Positions 11,244-20,611 of a DNA stretch of 64,000 nt are shown here, piece by piece. Positions within the stretch are counted from its first letter, which is position 1. Each line of letters starts with the position of its first letter. The DNA is taken from contig JADKJM010000003.1 of the NCBI GenBank assembly GCA_016721005.1, forward strand, positions 1-64,000, in the 5' to 3' direction. Below the pieces are notes generated by a model, which worked only from the letters and a program-made list of their open reading frames with translations, was not told the origin of the DNA and did no database searches. The position numbers and the translations under genes were made by a program. The stretch comes from Flavobacteriales bacterium. GTDB taxonomy: Bacteria; Bacteroidota; Bacteroidia; Flavobacteriales_F; PHOS-HE28.

Positions 11244-11684
11244 ATGAAAGAGATCACAGATAGCCGGAAGCTCTTGGGCGCCGGACCAGGCCTGACCTTG
11301 AAAGAGCTCAGCGGGCTGTACAAGGGCCTTATGAAGCAGCACCACCCGGACCGCTTCCAAGTGGATTCCGAGCGGGAGGAGGCCGAGGCGACCAGCAAGC
11401 GCATCATCTCAGCCTACAAGTTGTTGGAGGGGATCCACCCCGAAACCAACGAGTCCAAGGCGGAGGAGTTCGAGCAGACCCTTAGCAGCGGCGTGACCAA
11501 CTGGCAGTACAAGAACCTGGTGCTCCGCGTCAACTTCGGTGATGGGAGCGAGTACGCCTTCTATGGCGTGCAGCCGAACACCTACAAGAAGTTCGTGAAC
11601 ACCGATGGCACCGCGCGTTTCGTGCGCCGTCATCTGGTGGGCGCATGCCCACAGCGCAAGCTGACGAGCGCGGTGGCGGCCTGA
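11244..11684 (+). CDS. J-domain protein with C-terminal KTSC domain
   Basis: 146 residues, intact frame. Residues 5-65 are a J domain: LKELSGLYKGLMKQHHPDRF contains the HPD tripeptide that stimulates Hsp70 ATPase, followed by a helix ending AYKLLEGI. Residues 85-140 are a KTSC domain: YKNLVLRVNFGDGSEYAFYG, then NTYKKFVNTDGTARFVRRHL. KTSC is a short domain of unknown role often found beside nucleic-acid or chaperone functions. The protein has no signal peptide and is probably cytosolic, so it is a J-protein co-chaperone candidate whose substrate domain would be KTSC (inference). It is flanked by REP elements upstream and a terminator 20 bases downstream. Confidence 0.8.
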   Translation: MKEITDSRKLLGAGPGLTLKELSGLYKGLMKQHHPDRFQVDSEREEAEATSKRIISAYKLLEGIHPETNESKAEEFEQTLSSGVTNWQYKNLVLRVNFGDGSEYAFYGVQPNTYKKFVNTDGTARFVRRHLVGACPQRKLTSAVAA

Positions 11685-11704
11685 TCACACCCGATACGAA
11701 AGCA

Positions 11705-11730
11705 GAACGGCGACCAATTGGTCGCCGTTC
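11705..11730. terminator. palindromic terminator after the J/KTSC gene
   Basis: A perfect 26-base palindrome (GAACGGCGACCAA and its complement) is followed by GTGTTT. It begins 20 bases after the stop codon. Confidence 0.75.
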
Positions 11731-11764
11731 GTGTTTGACGATGCCTTGCGCGTGCCTTTTCGAG

Positions 11765-11871
11765 ACCCCGGGTCAAGCCGGGGTGACAGATGCAAGGAGG
11801 GTGGTTCCGCCCGCCGAACGGCGGGCGGAACCCCCATCCCGTGAGTTGTCACCCCGGGCTTGACCCGGAAC
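11765..11871. repeat. nested inverted repeats
   Basis: Outer arms at 11765-11788 and 11848-11871 share GGGTCAAGCC..GGGGTGACA in inverted orientation with small differences. Between them lies a separate perfect 14-bp stem hairpin at 11803-11832 (GGTTCCGCCCGCCG with its complement). This fills the non-coding stretch between the J/KTSC gene and the macroglobulin stop codon and is another dispersed-repeat type. Confidence 0.65.
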
Positions 11872-11962
11872 CCGGGGCGATGAACAAAAGCGTGGATCCA
11901 ACGCGCCCGCACAGCGTTCGATGCCCCATTCGCTTCCTGGGTACTTCCATTACCACCCATAC

Positions 11963-14900
11963 TCACTGCGATGCCGTCGCCGGATCACCCGCAGCCACCA
12001 CCTCCACCCATCGGCCCATGCTGCGCGCGTTCACCGTGTGGTCATACATCGCTTCGCAGAAAGCTCCCGGCAGATAGTATCGGCCGGTGTAGCTCGCATT
12101 CAGCAGCACGCGGTACGTGTGGCTCTGGCCTTTCCACAGATCGAAGTAGGTGAGCACGCGGTCATCGCGGATGTCCTGGTAGGTATAAGGACCTTGCGCT
12201 GCACCGCCGAGCGTGCCTTCCATGCGCGTGTTGCGGATCTCCCAACCGCTCGGGAAGAGTTGCGACAACGCGAGTTGCTGGTAGCCGCTCGCGACACCCG
12301 GATGCGTCACCGTTACCATCGCCATGAAGTCCGTGCCTTGTTCGATCCGCGAAGGATCGAGCGCCATGCCGTCCATGCGCGTATAGCTCACGCTCATGTT
12401 CAATCCACTGCTGGAAGGCTTTTCGTTCCCGGCCAGCGGAGTGCCTGATCGCACCATGCGCACATAGAGCAGGTTCTTGCCGGTGTTCGATACCGACACG
12501 CTCGCGCGACCATCCGGCACAGGAAGGTCCACGCGGCAGATCGCTTTCTCGCTGAACTTCTCCGTGCGCTTGCCAGCCGCGGTGAGCGTGAAGCTCATGC
12601 CTTTTGCCCAATTGGCTCTTCTCCGCCAAGCGCGCCACGGCCAACAAGCCGAAGGCCGTGCTCTGCGTGCTGTACCAACCTTCGCTGCTCAAGCGGCGCG
12701 AGATGCGTTGCACCACCGGTGCCGCGCGTTCCGTTTCGCCCATCGCGAGCAACGCTTCCGCTACCAAGGCCTCGTCGCGCAGGTCGCTGCCGTAGGTCCA
12801 GTACTGCTCCGTGTACGCGGGGATCGTGGTGTCCACGCCTTTCACGATCGCTTGCGCCACGTCCTTGCGGCCGACGTACGCGTACGCTGCGGCCAACATC
12901 CACTTGGCTTGCAGGCCGAGGTTGGATTGTTCGCGCAAGCGGTTCATCGCAGGGAGTGTGCCTTGCCTGCTCCATCCTTCGGGCACCACACCGTTCCATT
13001 CGCGTGCTTGCTTCCGCTGGAAGGACAACCAATTGCTCTTCACATTCCCCGGCACGGCATAGCCGGCACGTTCCGCTTCCACAATGAAGTGGCCTGCGTA
13101 GATGCTCGTCCAGTTGTCGTAGTAGTCGCCACCCGGCCAGTAGTTGAAACCGCCGTCGTTGCGCTGGAACTGCGACATCTTCCGCAGTGCCGCTTCCACA
13201 TTGCTGCGCGCCATCTGGTCGCCGCGCGCGGGCAGTTCCATCACCTTCGCGATGAAGAGCTGCGGGAAGGCCTTGCTCGTGGTCTGCTCCAGACATCCAT
13301 GCGGATAGTCGAGCAGGTATTGCAAGCGGCGCCCCATGTCCACCGGAGGAATGGTGCTCACCTCCAAGTACGCCGCATTTGTCCCCTGTACGCCGAGCGG
13401 TGTAGGTGTCGCGCTCCAATCCTTGTTCGCATCGAGCAATGCTTCCGTCACTTCCGTCGCGGGCAGGTTCGGTTGCCGCACTTGCAGTTCGATCTTCTCG
13501 CTCGCGCTTTCACCCGCGCCGCTCACGGTCACCTTCATCTTCGCCACACCGATCGCTTCCTTCACCTTCACGCGGAAGTTCACCACTGATCACCCATCGC
13601 GGTGAATCGGATCGTCTTCTGCGACGGTCCTTCCGGGATCAGGAATTCGTTCGGTTCGATCTTCACCACCACCTCCTTCACCTTCGCATCCATTGCGAAG
13701 ACCGTCACCGGCAGATCGGCGGTCTCACCCGGTGCGAGCACACGCGGCAATGTGGCCAGCACCATCAGCGGCTTGCGCACGGGCACCGCTTTCTCCGTGT
13801 GCCCGTAGGCTTTCTCGCCGTCGGTCGCGACCACCATCACCCGTACACTGCCCACGTAGTTGCCAATGGTGAAGTCGTGCTTGGCCTTCTTTCCGCGTTC
13901 CAGTTTGAACGGACCGACGAAGCGCACCACCGGCTTGAAACGGTTCGCACGCGCGGCATCACCCTTTCCGGCGTCATCGCTACCACCGAGTGCGAGCACG
14001 CGCTGGATCTGCTGCCCGAATGCGCCGATCACCTGATCGTACAGATCCCATGTGCGCACCCCGAGCGCTTCGCGCGCATAGAAGTAGTTCCACGGATCCG
14101 GCGTCTTGAAGCGCGTGAGATCGAGCAATCCTTCATCCACGATCGCGAGCGTGTATGTCATGCCGCGACCGCTCTTCTCGTTCACCTCCACGCTGAAGGG
14201 CACATCGGTGCGGATCTCCTTCGGCAGGTTCACGACCGGTTCCAAGTGCGTGCCCGCGTCCTCCACCAGGATCGGGATCACGCCGTACAGGCGGATCGGC
14301 AGATCGTTCACCGCCTTTGCGTGCGGTTGCAACAACGTGACGTGCGCGTACACGTTCGGCGCCATGTCCGCTGTGATGATGAAGCTGTGCCGCGTCTCCT
14401 TCGCTTTCAACTCCACCCACACCGCATCCAACACGCGACTGCCGGTCTCCAAACTCACCAACGCGCGACCGCTTCCACCGCTGGGGATGATGAGCGTGGC
14501 CTTATCGCCGACGTTGTACTTCTCCTTGTCGGCGTTGAAGCTCAACACCGCCGCTTGGTCCGGGTCCTGTCGGCGACTGCGTCCTTCCCAACCCGGCCAA
14601 TCCAGGTAGATCTGCACCGCGCTGGCGTGACCGCTCGCCGGGTCGGTGATCCGCACCGCGTAGCGGCCCCACTGTGGACGATCGATGCGGAACTTCATCA
14701 CGGCCTTGCCTTTCGCATCGGTAGTGAGTTGCTGTTCCTGTTGCAACTCCACGCTCGGCGAACTGATGTAGCTGCTCGATCCGGTGATGGAGCCATCCCA
14801 CCACCAGTTGTAGTTCAGCTTGTACACCTGCGCCTTCAGCGCGTGGCTGGCGATCGGCTTGCCGTGCGCGTCCACGCTCACCACGGCGAACTTGTAAGTG

Positions 14901-17524
14901 GTGTCCGTTTGGAAGGTGCCCCACGAATTGCGAAGCTCGGGCAGCTTCATGCCCACGTAGCTGGAGTACGGGTAGTACGGGACGCTCACTTGGTCCATGC
15001 TCGCATCGCCGCCGGCCTCGAACACGCGCGTCACGATGTTGGTGTTCACCACGGCGGGAGCGCTGCGTCCCATGTTCAATTCCAGGTCGAAGCTCGCTTC
15101 ACCCTTTTCATCCAAGGTCCCATCGAAGGCTACTTGCTCCTCGTTCGGCACCCACGTGCGCAGGTCGTTGAACTGGTACTTCTCAAATCCTGAAAAGTCG
15201 GGCCAGCCATTGCTCATGGTCACCGTCACGCGGCTCTTCAGGTTCCGCGCGGGCGCGCCGTGCAGCCAGTGGGAGTGGAGTTGAACACGGTTCCCACCGT
15301 CGGCGCTCAGGCGCAGCCCTTCCTTGCCGGCCGGGCCATCCGGGAAGTCCAGCAGCACCTTCAAGCGGTTCGGTTTGATCGTTTCAATGCGCAAACTCTT
15401 GTGGAAGGCCGTGCCGCCCACGCGCACCACCGCGTTCCAATAGCCTGTCGGGGCATCCGGCGAAGTCGAACAGCGGAAGGCGTACACACCGTTCACACTC
15501 GTGGTGCGCACCTGCTTCTGATCCAAGCGACCGCGCGGGTCGCTGATCTCCAACACCACCGGATGGTCCTTCGGGAGTTTCCCCCGGGCATCCTGCAACA
15601 TGAAGCTGAGGTAGAGCGAATCACCCGGACGCCACACGCCGCGCTCGCCGTAGAGGAAGCCTTTCAAGCCGCGTTCGATCGCTTCACCTTCCACATCGTA
15701 GCTGCTCACCGAGAGCGAGGAGCCGTCATCCAATTTCAAATAGCCGCGCTGCGAACCCTTGCTCGCCGTGAGCAGGAAGGGCTTGTGCGCACCGGCAGGA
15801 ACAGTGGCCAATCCTTCACCATCGGTGATGGTCTGCGTCATCACCTTGCGTTGCAGGTCCAGCACTTCCAATTTCACGCCGCTCATCGGCTTGGTGCTGC
15901 GCAGGTCGCTCACCGCCACCAGCATGCTGCCGTCGTTGCCCACCTTCGCGATCAGCCCGATGTCCGAAGCGAGGATGTTCCTCGCCGCGCTGGTGTTGCG
16001 CATGTAGTAGCTCGTCTTGCACGGATCCTCGCGCTCCTGGTAGTCGTAGCCCTCGTCGTAATCGTAGTAGTCGTACTCGTCATAGTAATAGTAGTCCTGC
16101 TGCACATCATAGGCGGCCTGTTCCTCCTCCCAGCTCTTCTCGTGCGGCTGCTCCACCGGATCGCCGCCTTCGCAGGGGTACACGCTCTGGTGCATGCCGA
16201 AGCTGATCTCCACGCGGTAGATCGCGCCGGGCTCGGCTTTGATGTGATCGGCGAGATCCAGGTAGAAGGTGTTCCACCGCCCGAGGTCCGGCGCATCACC
16301 GGTCTTCAGGGAAATGGTCTTGCGCGAGATCAAGCGTCCCACGCGCGCCAGTTCGCGGTTCCCGTCCAACGTGTTCACCTGCAGGAATTGCGACACGTTG
16401 CTTTCGTGGATGCGGATCACGCGCACATCCACCGCCTTCAGGTTCACCGCTTGGAAAGGCATCAGCATACCGTCCGTGCTGGGCAGGATGGTGCCCTTGC
16501 CGATGAAGCGCACGGCGGGCTTCAACTCCTCGAACACCAGGTCCACGCTGATGTCCTTGCCCAGCTTTTTGCCGTTCACATTGCGCAGGCCCGCGCTCAC
16601 GAAGCCTTGCTGGTTGCCGCTCAACCGCGTGCCCGGATAGAGCACCAGCTTGTTGCCATCCTGCGTGATGCGCACGTTGTCCGCACCGGCGATGCCCACG
16701 AGGCCGCTCACGTCCTGCGCGGGATCCAACGGATCGCTGAATTGCAAGGTCGCGTACTGCTCGCCATCGCTGAAGGTCGTCGCGCTGATCAGCGCGAGAT
16801 CACCGATCGCCGGCACGTCGAAGGGGAGGGTGGCGGCATCGTTGCTGCCGATCTTCTTCCCGTTCCAGGTGATGTCCACGCGCGAGGCCTTCTCGCCACG
16901 CTTCACACTGTCCGCGGTGAAGCGGTGGTAGCGGCCGTTCGGCTCATGCTCCCATGCCATCGCCAATGCGCGGCCGTCCTGTTTCGTGGTGAAGCATCCT
17001 TCCAGGTCCTGGTCCGTGGCGTCGTCGCTCGTGTACACGCTCACCACCAAGCGTTGCCACTTCAGGTCGGTGGTGCTGAGCGAACGCATGTCCGTCACCT
17101 TCACATCCAGTCCCTGCTTGTAGGTGGTCACTTGGAACTTGAAGGTCTGCAAGCCCTTGGGCACCTCGATCAATCTTCCCAGATCGAACTCCACGGTATA
17201 GGTGCGGTCCTGTTCCAAGCGTTCGTTGGGTTGGAAGGCGAGGGTGAGATCATCCTGCCAGTGCACCGTGCCCTTCACCGATGGATCGATGTCGAAGAGC
17301 CCTTGGATGGCGGCATCCGTGCTGTCCTTCCAGCGCTGCCCGGCCGCTACGCGCACGAGGATCGGCGCACGCGCCGAGATATGCCCCGCAGTGAACGCGG
17401 GGATGTAGGGCGTGAACGCGACATCGGGTTCGATGCGCTCGTTGCCGCCGCGACACGCGGCCAAGAGGAGGGTGCAGAGCAGGGCAGGGCCGAACGCGCG
17501 CGGAATGCGGGTCTTGGGGAACAT
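11963..17524 (-). CDS. bacterial alpha-2-macroglobulin family lipoprotein with thioester motif, two frameshifts
   Basis: About 1853 codons. The N-terminus MFPKTRIPRAFG and LLLAACRGG is a lipoprotein signal with its Cys at about residue 24. MG domains follow, with DMRSLSTTDLKWQRLVVSVY, the bait and MG regions, LYLSFMLQDARGKLP (MG2-type), a late IPILVEDAGTHLEP and VNEKSGRGMTYTLAIVDEGL. The complement-like domain contains YPHGCLEQTTSKAFPQLF (about 13284-13300), the CxEQ thioester that traps attacking proteases, followed by alpha-toroid helices. At about residues 460-500 there is an unusual tract very rich in Tyr and Asp. Single-base shifts near 13590 and 12600 split the reading frame. These proteins guard the periplasm, usually beside PBP1C, found here on the same strand at 6032-8389. 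A hydrolysable thioester is inferred, not shown. Confidence 0.9.
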
Positions 17525-17925
17525 GGTGCGGGAAATGGTGGTGGAAGGTAGCGGACCTATTTCTTCCGGTCCGCTCTTGGAACGATCAACGGATCATGCG
17601 CGTGGGCTATTGCATTGGGGGTGAAATATCGTTCGTGGGGCGGTGAGCGGCACGCCCGAATGCCAGGATCGATCCGGCCTATACGCTACTACCCTTGGTG
17701 GTGCAGAGGCGCTGAGGAAGGAAGACCGTGCGGCGGTTCAGGGTGGGTGGTGTGTTATCCACTATCGCGGGCTGAGGGGTGGTGAGTGATGACCATGACA
17801 TGGCATTGGACCGGGACCGACGCAGGAAGACATAGCCGGGGTTGGTGTGCGCACGGATCGCAGATCCGCGTTAGCGGGGCTCCTGAGTACCGATGTGGGG
17901 GGGGGGCGCATTTACCATTGCGCAG
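17525..17925. other. intergenic stretch between the macroglobulin start and the insertion sequence
   Basis: About 400 bases with no credible gene. It holds a weak promoter box (TACCTTCC at 17543-17550, minus strand), a REP-like unit at 17852-17883, a run of ten G at 17897-17906, and at 17912-17925 the last codons (SAQW and stop) of the small gene that the insertion sequence interrupted. Confidence 0.6.
17852..17883. repeat. REP-like unit, copy 1 (GGATCGCAGATCCGCG family)
   Basis: This unit contains GGATCGCAGATCCGCG followed by TTAGCGGGG. An inverted copy with 2 mismatches in 25 lies at 19681-19705, and a shorter one (GGATCGGAGATCCGCG) at 19818-19833. The copies bracket the insertion sequence and the small gene it entered. 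Confidence 0.6.
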
Positions 17926-17945
17926 TGACCCGTCCTGAAAAAGGT

Positions 17946-18914
17946 TTACAGGTTTTGGTTGATGTCCGAAGATAGGTTTACAGTTGAGAGAACGTCCTGA
18001 ACTGCGTTGACAGGTGTTCGCTTGGGGTAGTAGTTCTTCCAAAGCCGTTTGATCTTCATGGTACCGGTGTGCGCTTGGTCAGGTGTGAGATTGCTGATGC
18101 TGTTGTGCGGCCGATCGGAGTTGTAGAGGAACACGGCACGTTCCAGAGCGGCACGCGCTTGTGCAACCGTATCGATGCACCATGTATCGAGGTATTCCTG
18201 TTTGATGATCCCGTTGATGCGTTCGGCCACGGCGTTCTCCAAGGGGATCGCCCTTCTCGGTCATGCTTATGCCGATGCTATTGGCTTGCAGCACATCCAC
18301 GTACGCTTGCGAACAGTACTGCACGCCACGATCGCTGTGATGGATCAAGCCCTTTGGAACGGTGACCGCCTGCGCGATACTATGCGCAAGGCTTCCAATG
18401 TGCTGGCTGCTTCAAGGTCCGTGGCCAAGTGGTGGCCCATGATGCGGTGCGACCAAGCGTCGGTGATCAAGCTGATGTAAGTGTAGCCTTCCTTCCCGGT
18501 CTTGAAGTAGGTGATATCGCTTACCCAGAGCTGCCCAGATCCGGTGAGCTTCCTGTCCTTGATCAGGTTGGGCCACTTGCGTAACCAGTGCGATGAGCGT
18601 GTGGTGTGGATGTACTTGCGGAGCCGTCGTACCAGCAGACCGTGATCGGCGAGCAGATCGAAGAGCGCGTCGCGGCCCATCTTGATGTGGTGCCCCAGGA
18701 GGAAGGGCTGGAGCTTGTCCATCAACTTACGCGTACCCAAGCGCCGATGGTCCTGGCGGATCTCCTGCACGCGCACCAGCACCAGTTCATGTTCCATGCA
18801 ATAGGCTTGGGTCGTCCAAAAGTGCTGATAGAAGGCTTGTCGTGTAACACCAAATGATCGACAGAGCCGCACCAAGCTGATGTGCGGATAGCTGTCCTTC
18901 ATCTCACGGATCAC
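17946..18914 (-). CDS. IS3-family transposase OrfB (DDE integrase), frameshifted
   Basis: About 322 codons. The N-terminal helix-turn-helix part has LVRLCRSFGVTRQAFYQHFW. The HTH_21 region is followed by the rve catalytic core: GQLWVSDITYFKTGKEGYTY (first Asp), IHHSDRGVQYCSQAYVDVL (second Asp) and ENAVAERINGIIKQEYLDT (Glu). The end has LYNSDRPHNSISNLTPDQAH. The first frame stops near 18345, the second shifts near 18245, and the third runs to the TAA at 17946, inside the left inverted repeat. The start GTG at 18914 overlaps the orfA stop (GTGA); the real product is probably made by -1 frameshifting from orfA. All three catalytic acids are present. Confidence 0.88.
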
Positions 18915-19306
18915 TTGGTATTGGCCTTTTTTCGGATCGCGATCCGGTGCTCGCTCTCCGCCAGGTCGATCAGCTTGGAATAGGCTTCGCTCTTGAGCTG
19001 TTCATCCTCCAGTTGCCGTTCCAGTTCCCTGATCCGGTTGCGCAGGTCCGCGCTGCGTTCGCTCTTCTTGCGCTGGGGCATCTCCTTTGGGTTGATCGCC
19101 CAAACTTCGGCACTGGGCTGTGGCCGCGCACCAAGGTCCATCTGCGTCATCCATTCTGCAATACAGCTCTTGCCCGCCAAGGCGTATCGCCGACGCAATT
19201 GCTCCATGGTCCAGCGACCGCTCCGGTACTCGCCGATCACCATTCGTTTGAACGCCACATCGTATTTGCGTGGCCTTCCTTTTTCCTTGTCCGTTCCGTC
19301 CTTCAT
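18911..19306 (-). CDS. IS3-family transposase OrfA (helix-turn-helix)
   Basis: 131 residues: KGRPRKYDVAFKRMVIGEY, WTMEQLRRRYALAG and CIAEWMTQ form the HTH that binds the terminal repeats. A leucine-zipper-like helix follows (RNRIRELERQLEDEQLKSE), normal for OrfA multimerisation. It ends RKKANTK just after the slippery site. It starts at ATG 19306, 39 bases inside the right end. The frame is intact. Confidence 0.88.
   Translation of the reverse strand: MKDGTDKEKGRPRKYDVAFKRMVIGEYRSGRWTMEQLRRRYALAGKSCIAEWMTQMDLGARPQPSAEVWAINPKEMPQRKKSERSADLRNRIRELERQLEDEQLKSEAYSKLIDLAESEHRIAIRKKANTK
18925..18932 (-). promoter_or_regulatory. programmed -1 frameshift slippery site
   Basis: On the minus strand six A followed by GG (A AAA AAG in the orfA frame) lies 12-20 bases before the orfA stop, where a -1 slip joins orfA to orfB. 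Confidence 0.75.
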
Positions 19307-19345
19307 GAGGTTCGCTTTTGCGTAAACCCGGATCAGGACGAGTCA

Positions 19346-19658
19346 CAGAGCCGCCCGTGGGTTGTGGGAGCTGCACCACGCCCGTGGCGGTGATCAGATG
19401 CGTTCGCTCACTGCCGCCCACCACGCGGCACCAACTTTCGCAACGCAGGCACAACCGATCATCCACCACTTCCAGCGCATATGCGAAGCCGTCATACATG
19501 CCCGGTACCGGGTACCATTGCCGTTCTGTTTTCCCGAGCAGGTCCAACGTGATCCGTGGCACGTCGGCTGGTAGCGCCAGATCGAATTCGGATGCGCGCT
19601 GCTGCACCAGGCCCACGAAGTGGCGGTTGATCCCGTTGAGCTGCTCTTCCATGTTCAT
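19346..19658 (-). pseudogene. small unknown cytosolic protein, interrupted near its end by the insertion sequence
   Basis: About 104 residues before the insertion: MNMEEQLNGINRHFVGLVQQ, DLALPADVPRITLDLLGK, WYPVPGMYDGFAYALEVVDD, and LRCESWCRVVGGSERTHLI. No signal peptide. Similar short proteins of unknown function with a YPVPGMYGGF-type patch exist in bacteria (memory, not searched). Removing the insertion and one CAG copy joins 19346 to 17922 and gives the native ending GGSAQW and a stop. With the insertion the frame instead reads on through the inverted repeat and antisense to orfA's own frame down to 19002, making a chimera of about 218 residues. The core is untouched, so some activity could survive. 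Confidence 0.7.
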
Positions 19659-19680
19659 CCGTGATGGGTTTGAGCGATGG

Positions 19681-19833
19681 CCCCCGCTAACGCGGATATC
19701 CGATCCTTGCGAATCCTGTTATTGCCGGCATATCCGCTCGCAGCCTGCTTGAAGTGGAATTCTTGAAGGGTCGTGATCCGTTCCGATCACGGAGTGCCTG
19801 CCTTCTATTTGGATCACGGATCGGAGATCCGCG
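19681..19833. repeat. REP-like units, copies 2 and 3
   Basis: An inverted copy of the 17852 unit lies at 19681-19705 (CCCCCGCTAACGCGGATATC..), and a shorter copy GGATCGGAGATCCGCG at 19818-19833. A related fragment (TTAGCGGGACTC) follows at about 19889-19900. The rest of the gap between 19659 and 19917 shows no gene. Confidence 0.55.
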
Positions 19834-19917
19834 GGAGTGGGGAAAGACATATTAGGGATTGCCACGAGTTGCATTACCTGTCCCGCCTTAGCGGGACTCG
19901 CGGCTTCGTGGGAGGCA

Positions 19918-20445
19918 TCAGGTCAACCGGTCGAACAGCTCTTCGACCCTTGTTCTTGACATCAGCCATGGATCCGGGATCTTATCCACTGTTCCTGCGC
20001 CGTGGGCCCTGGTGGTCCAGGTCTTGTTCTCATGCAGGATCGTATCCCCTTTGCCCTTGGAGGTTGCCTTGAGCCGCTTTGCGATCTCCGCTGGCGTCGC
20101 CAAATAGACGCGAGGCGTTTCCAGAAGTGCAACACCTTTGAATTGTACCAAACAGAAGATGGTCTTGGTGCCGTGTTTAGTTAGCCATTGGTCAATTGCG
20201 CCATGATAGTCCGCACTGCCTTTTTTCAAGTGCCTTTGGGTCAATCCCCATGAACCGTCCTGGCTTCCTTTGACCGAGATCTTCAAGATCCTGGCCCCTT
20301 TTACCACGATAAGGTCATACTCGGGTTGGTTGGCACCATACTGCACGGACACATCGTATCCCAGCCGCGCAAAGAGCCCGGCCGTGTATGCTTCCGCAGC
20401 TACTGCGATCTGGTGCGAAGTATTGTCTACATTTTTTGACGCCAT
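19918..20445 (-). CDS. PD-(D/E)XK nuclease-like protein
   Basis: 175 residues. After HQIAVAAEAYTAGLFARLGY and VSVQYGANQPEYDLIVVKG comes ILKISVKGSQDGSWGL: an Asp in a beta-hairpin followed by a (V)K core, the pattern of PD-(D/E)XK nucleases, with an N-terminal helix carrying a conserved Glu (AAEAY). Then come TKTIFCLVQFKG and ETPRVYLATPAEIAKRL, as in group I intron-type or Holliday-like endonuclease relatives. No membrane segment, no partner methylase next to it. It may be a solitary restriction-like or homing-like nuclease; which is unknown. The start at 20445 (MASKNVDN) has no obvious ribosome site. A strong inverted repeat lies 48 bases upstream of its start. Confidence 0.6.
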   Translation of the reverse strand: MASKNVDNTSHQIAVAAEAYTAGLFARLGYDVSVQYGANQPEYDLIVVKGARILKISVKGSQDGSWGLTQRHLKKGSADYHGAIDQWLTKHGTKTIFCLVQFKGVALLETPRVYLATPAEIAKRLKATSKGKGDTILHENKTWTTRAHGAGTVDKIPDPWLMSRTRVEELFDRLT

Positions 20446-20492
20446 GGTATAGATCTGTTCAAACGATGCCTATTTCATCCACCTTTTCCACC

Positions 20493-20573
20493 CGCTACCG
20501 CGAGCTCTAGACTTGTCCCGTAAAGGACCACCGAAGAGGACTGAGCTGGACAAGTCTAGAACTCGCGGTAGCG
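20493..20573. repeat. 26-bp inverted repeat with 29-base spacer
   Basis: Arms 20493-20518 and 20548-20573 (CGCTACCGCGAG..TCTAGACTTGTCC and complement) pair with one mismatch. It lies between the nuclease start and the downstream end of the T9SS protein gene. It could be a small transposable palindrome (MITE or REPIN type) or a very stable terminator for the gene at 20612, though it lacks a T-run. Confidence 0.7.
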
Positions 20574-20611
20574 TGCTTGATGCCCGGTGCCCTTGGATGA
20601 CATCGTCCCCC

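Larger units (their letters stand above)
17926..19345 (-). mobile_element. IS3-family insertion sequence, 1420 bp, complete ends
   Basis: Terminal inverted repeats of 24 bases at 17926-17949 and 19322-19345 match at 19 positions and begin TGAC(C/T)CGTCCTGA, with the 5'-TG..CA-3' ends typical of IS3. The element is flanked by CAG at 17923-17925 and CAG at 19346-19348, a 3-bp target duplication. Inside are two overlapping minus-strand genes with an A6G slippery site, the IS3 plan for a fused OrfAB transposase. The target is the 3' end of a small unknown gene. As read, orfB carries two frame breaks, so the copy is either inactive or misread. Confidence 0.92.

Noticed and set aside
12590..13590. 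Programmed frameshift in the macroglobulin
   Set aside because: No slippery site or stimulatory hairpin is evident at either break, and neighbouring genes carry similar random indels.
13406..15193. 595-residue open frame on the plus strand
   Set aside because: Antisense to the same macroglobulin gene, with Arg/His-rich low-complexity translation.
15260..17551. 763-residue open frame on the plus strand
   Set aside because: It is antisense to the macroglobulin, is rich in His/Arg/Val/Ala, has no domain or signal, and is what GC-rich codon use produces on the opposite strand.
17897..17906. Poly-G tract as a phase-variation switch
   Set aside because: It is outside any promoter spacer or coding frame that I can support, and long homopolymers are also error-prone here.
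20493..20573. Integron attC site
   Set aside because: No GTTRRRY core and no integrase gene nearby; a simple inverted repeat explains it.
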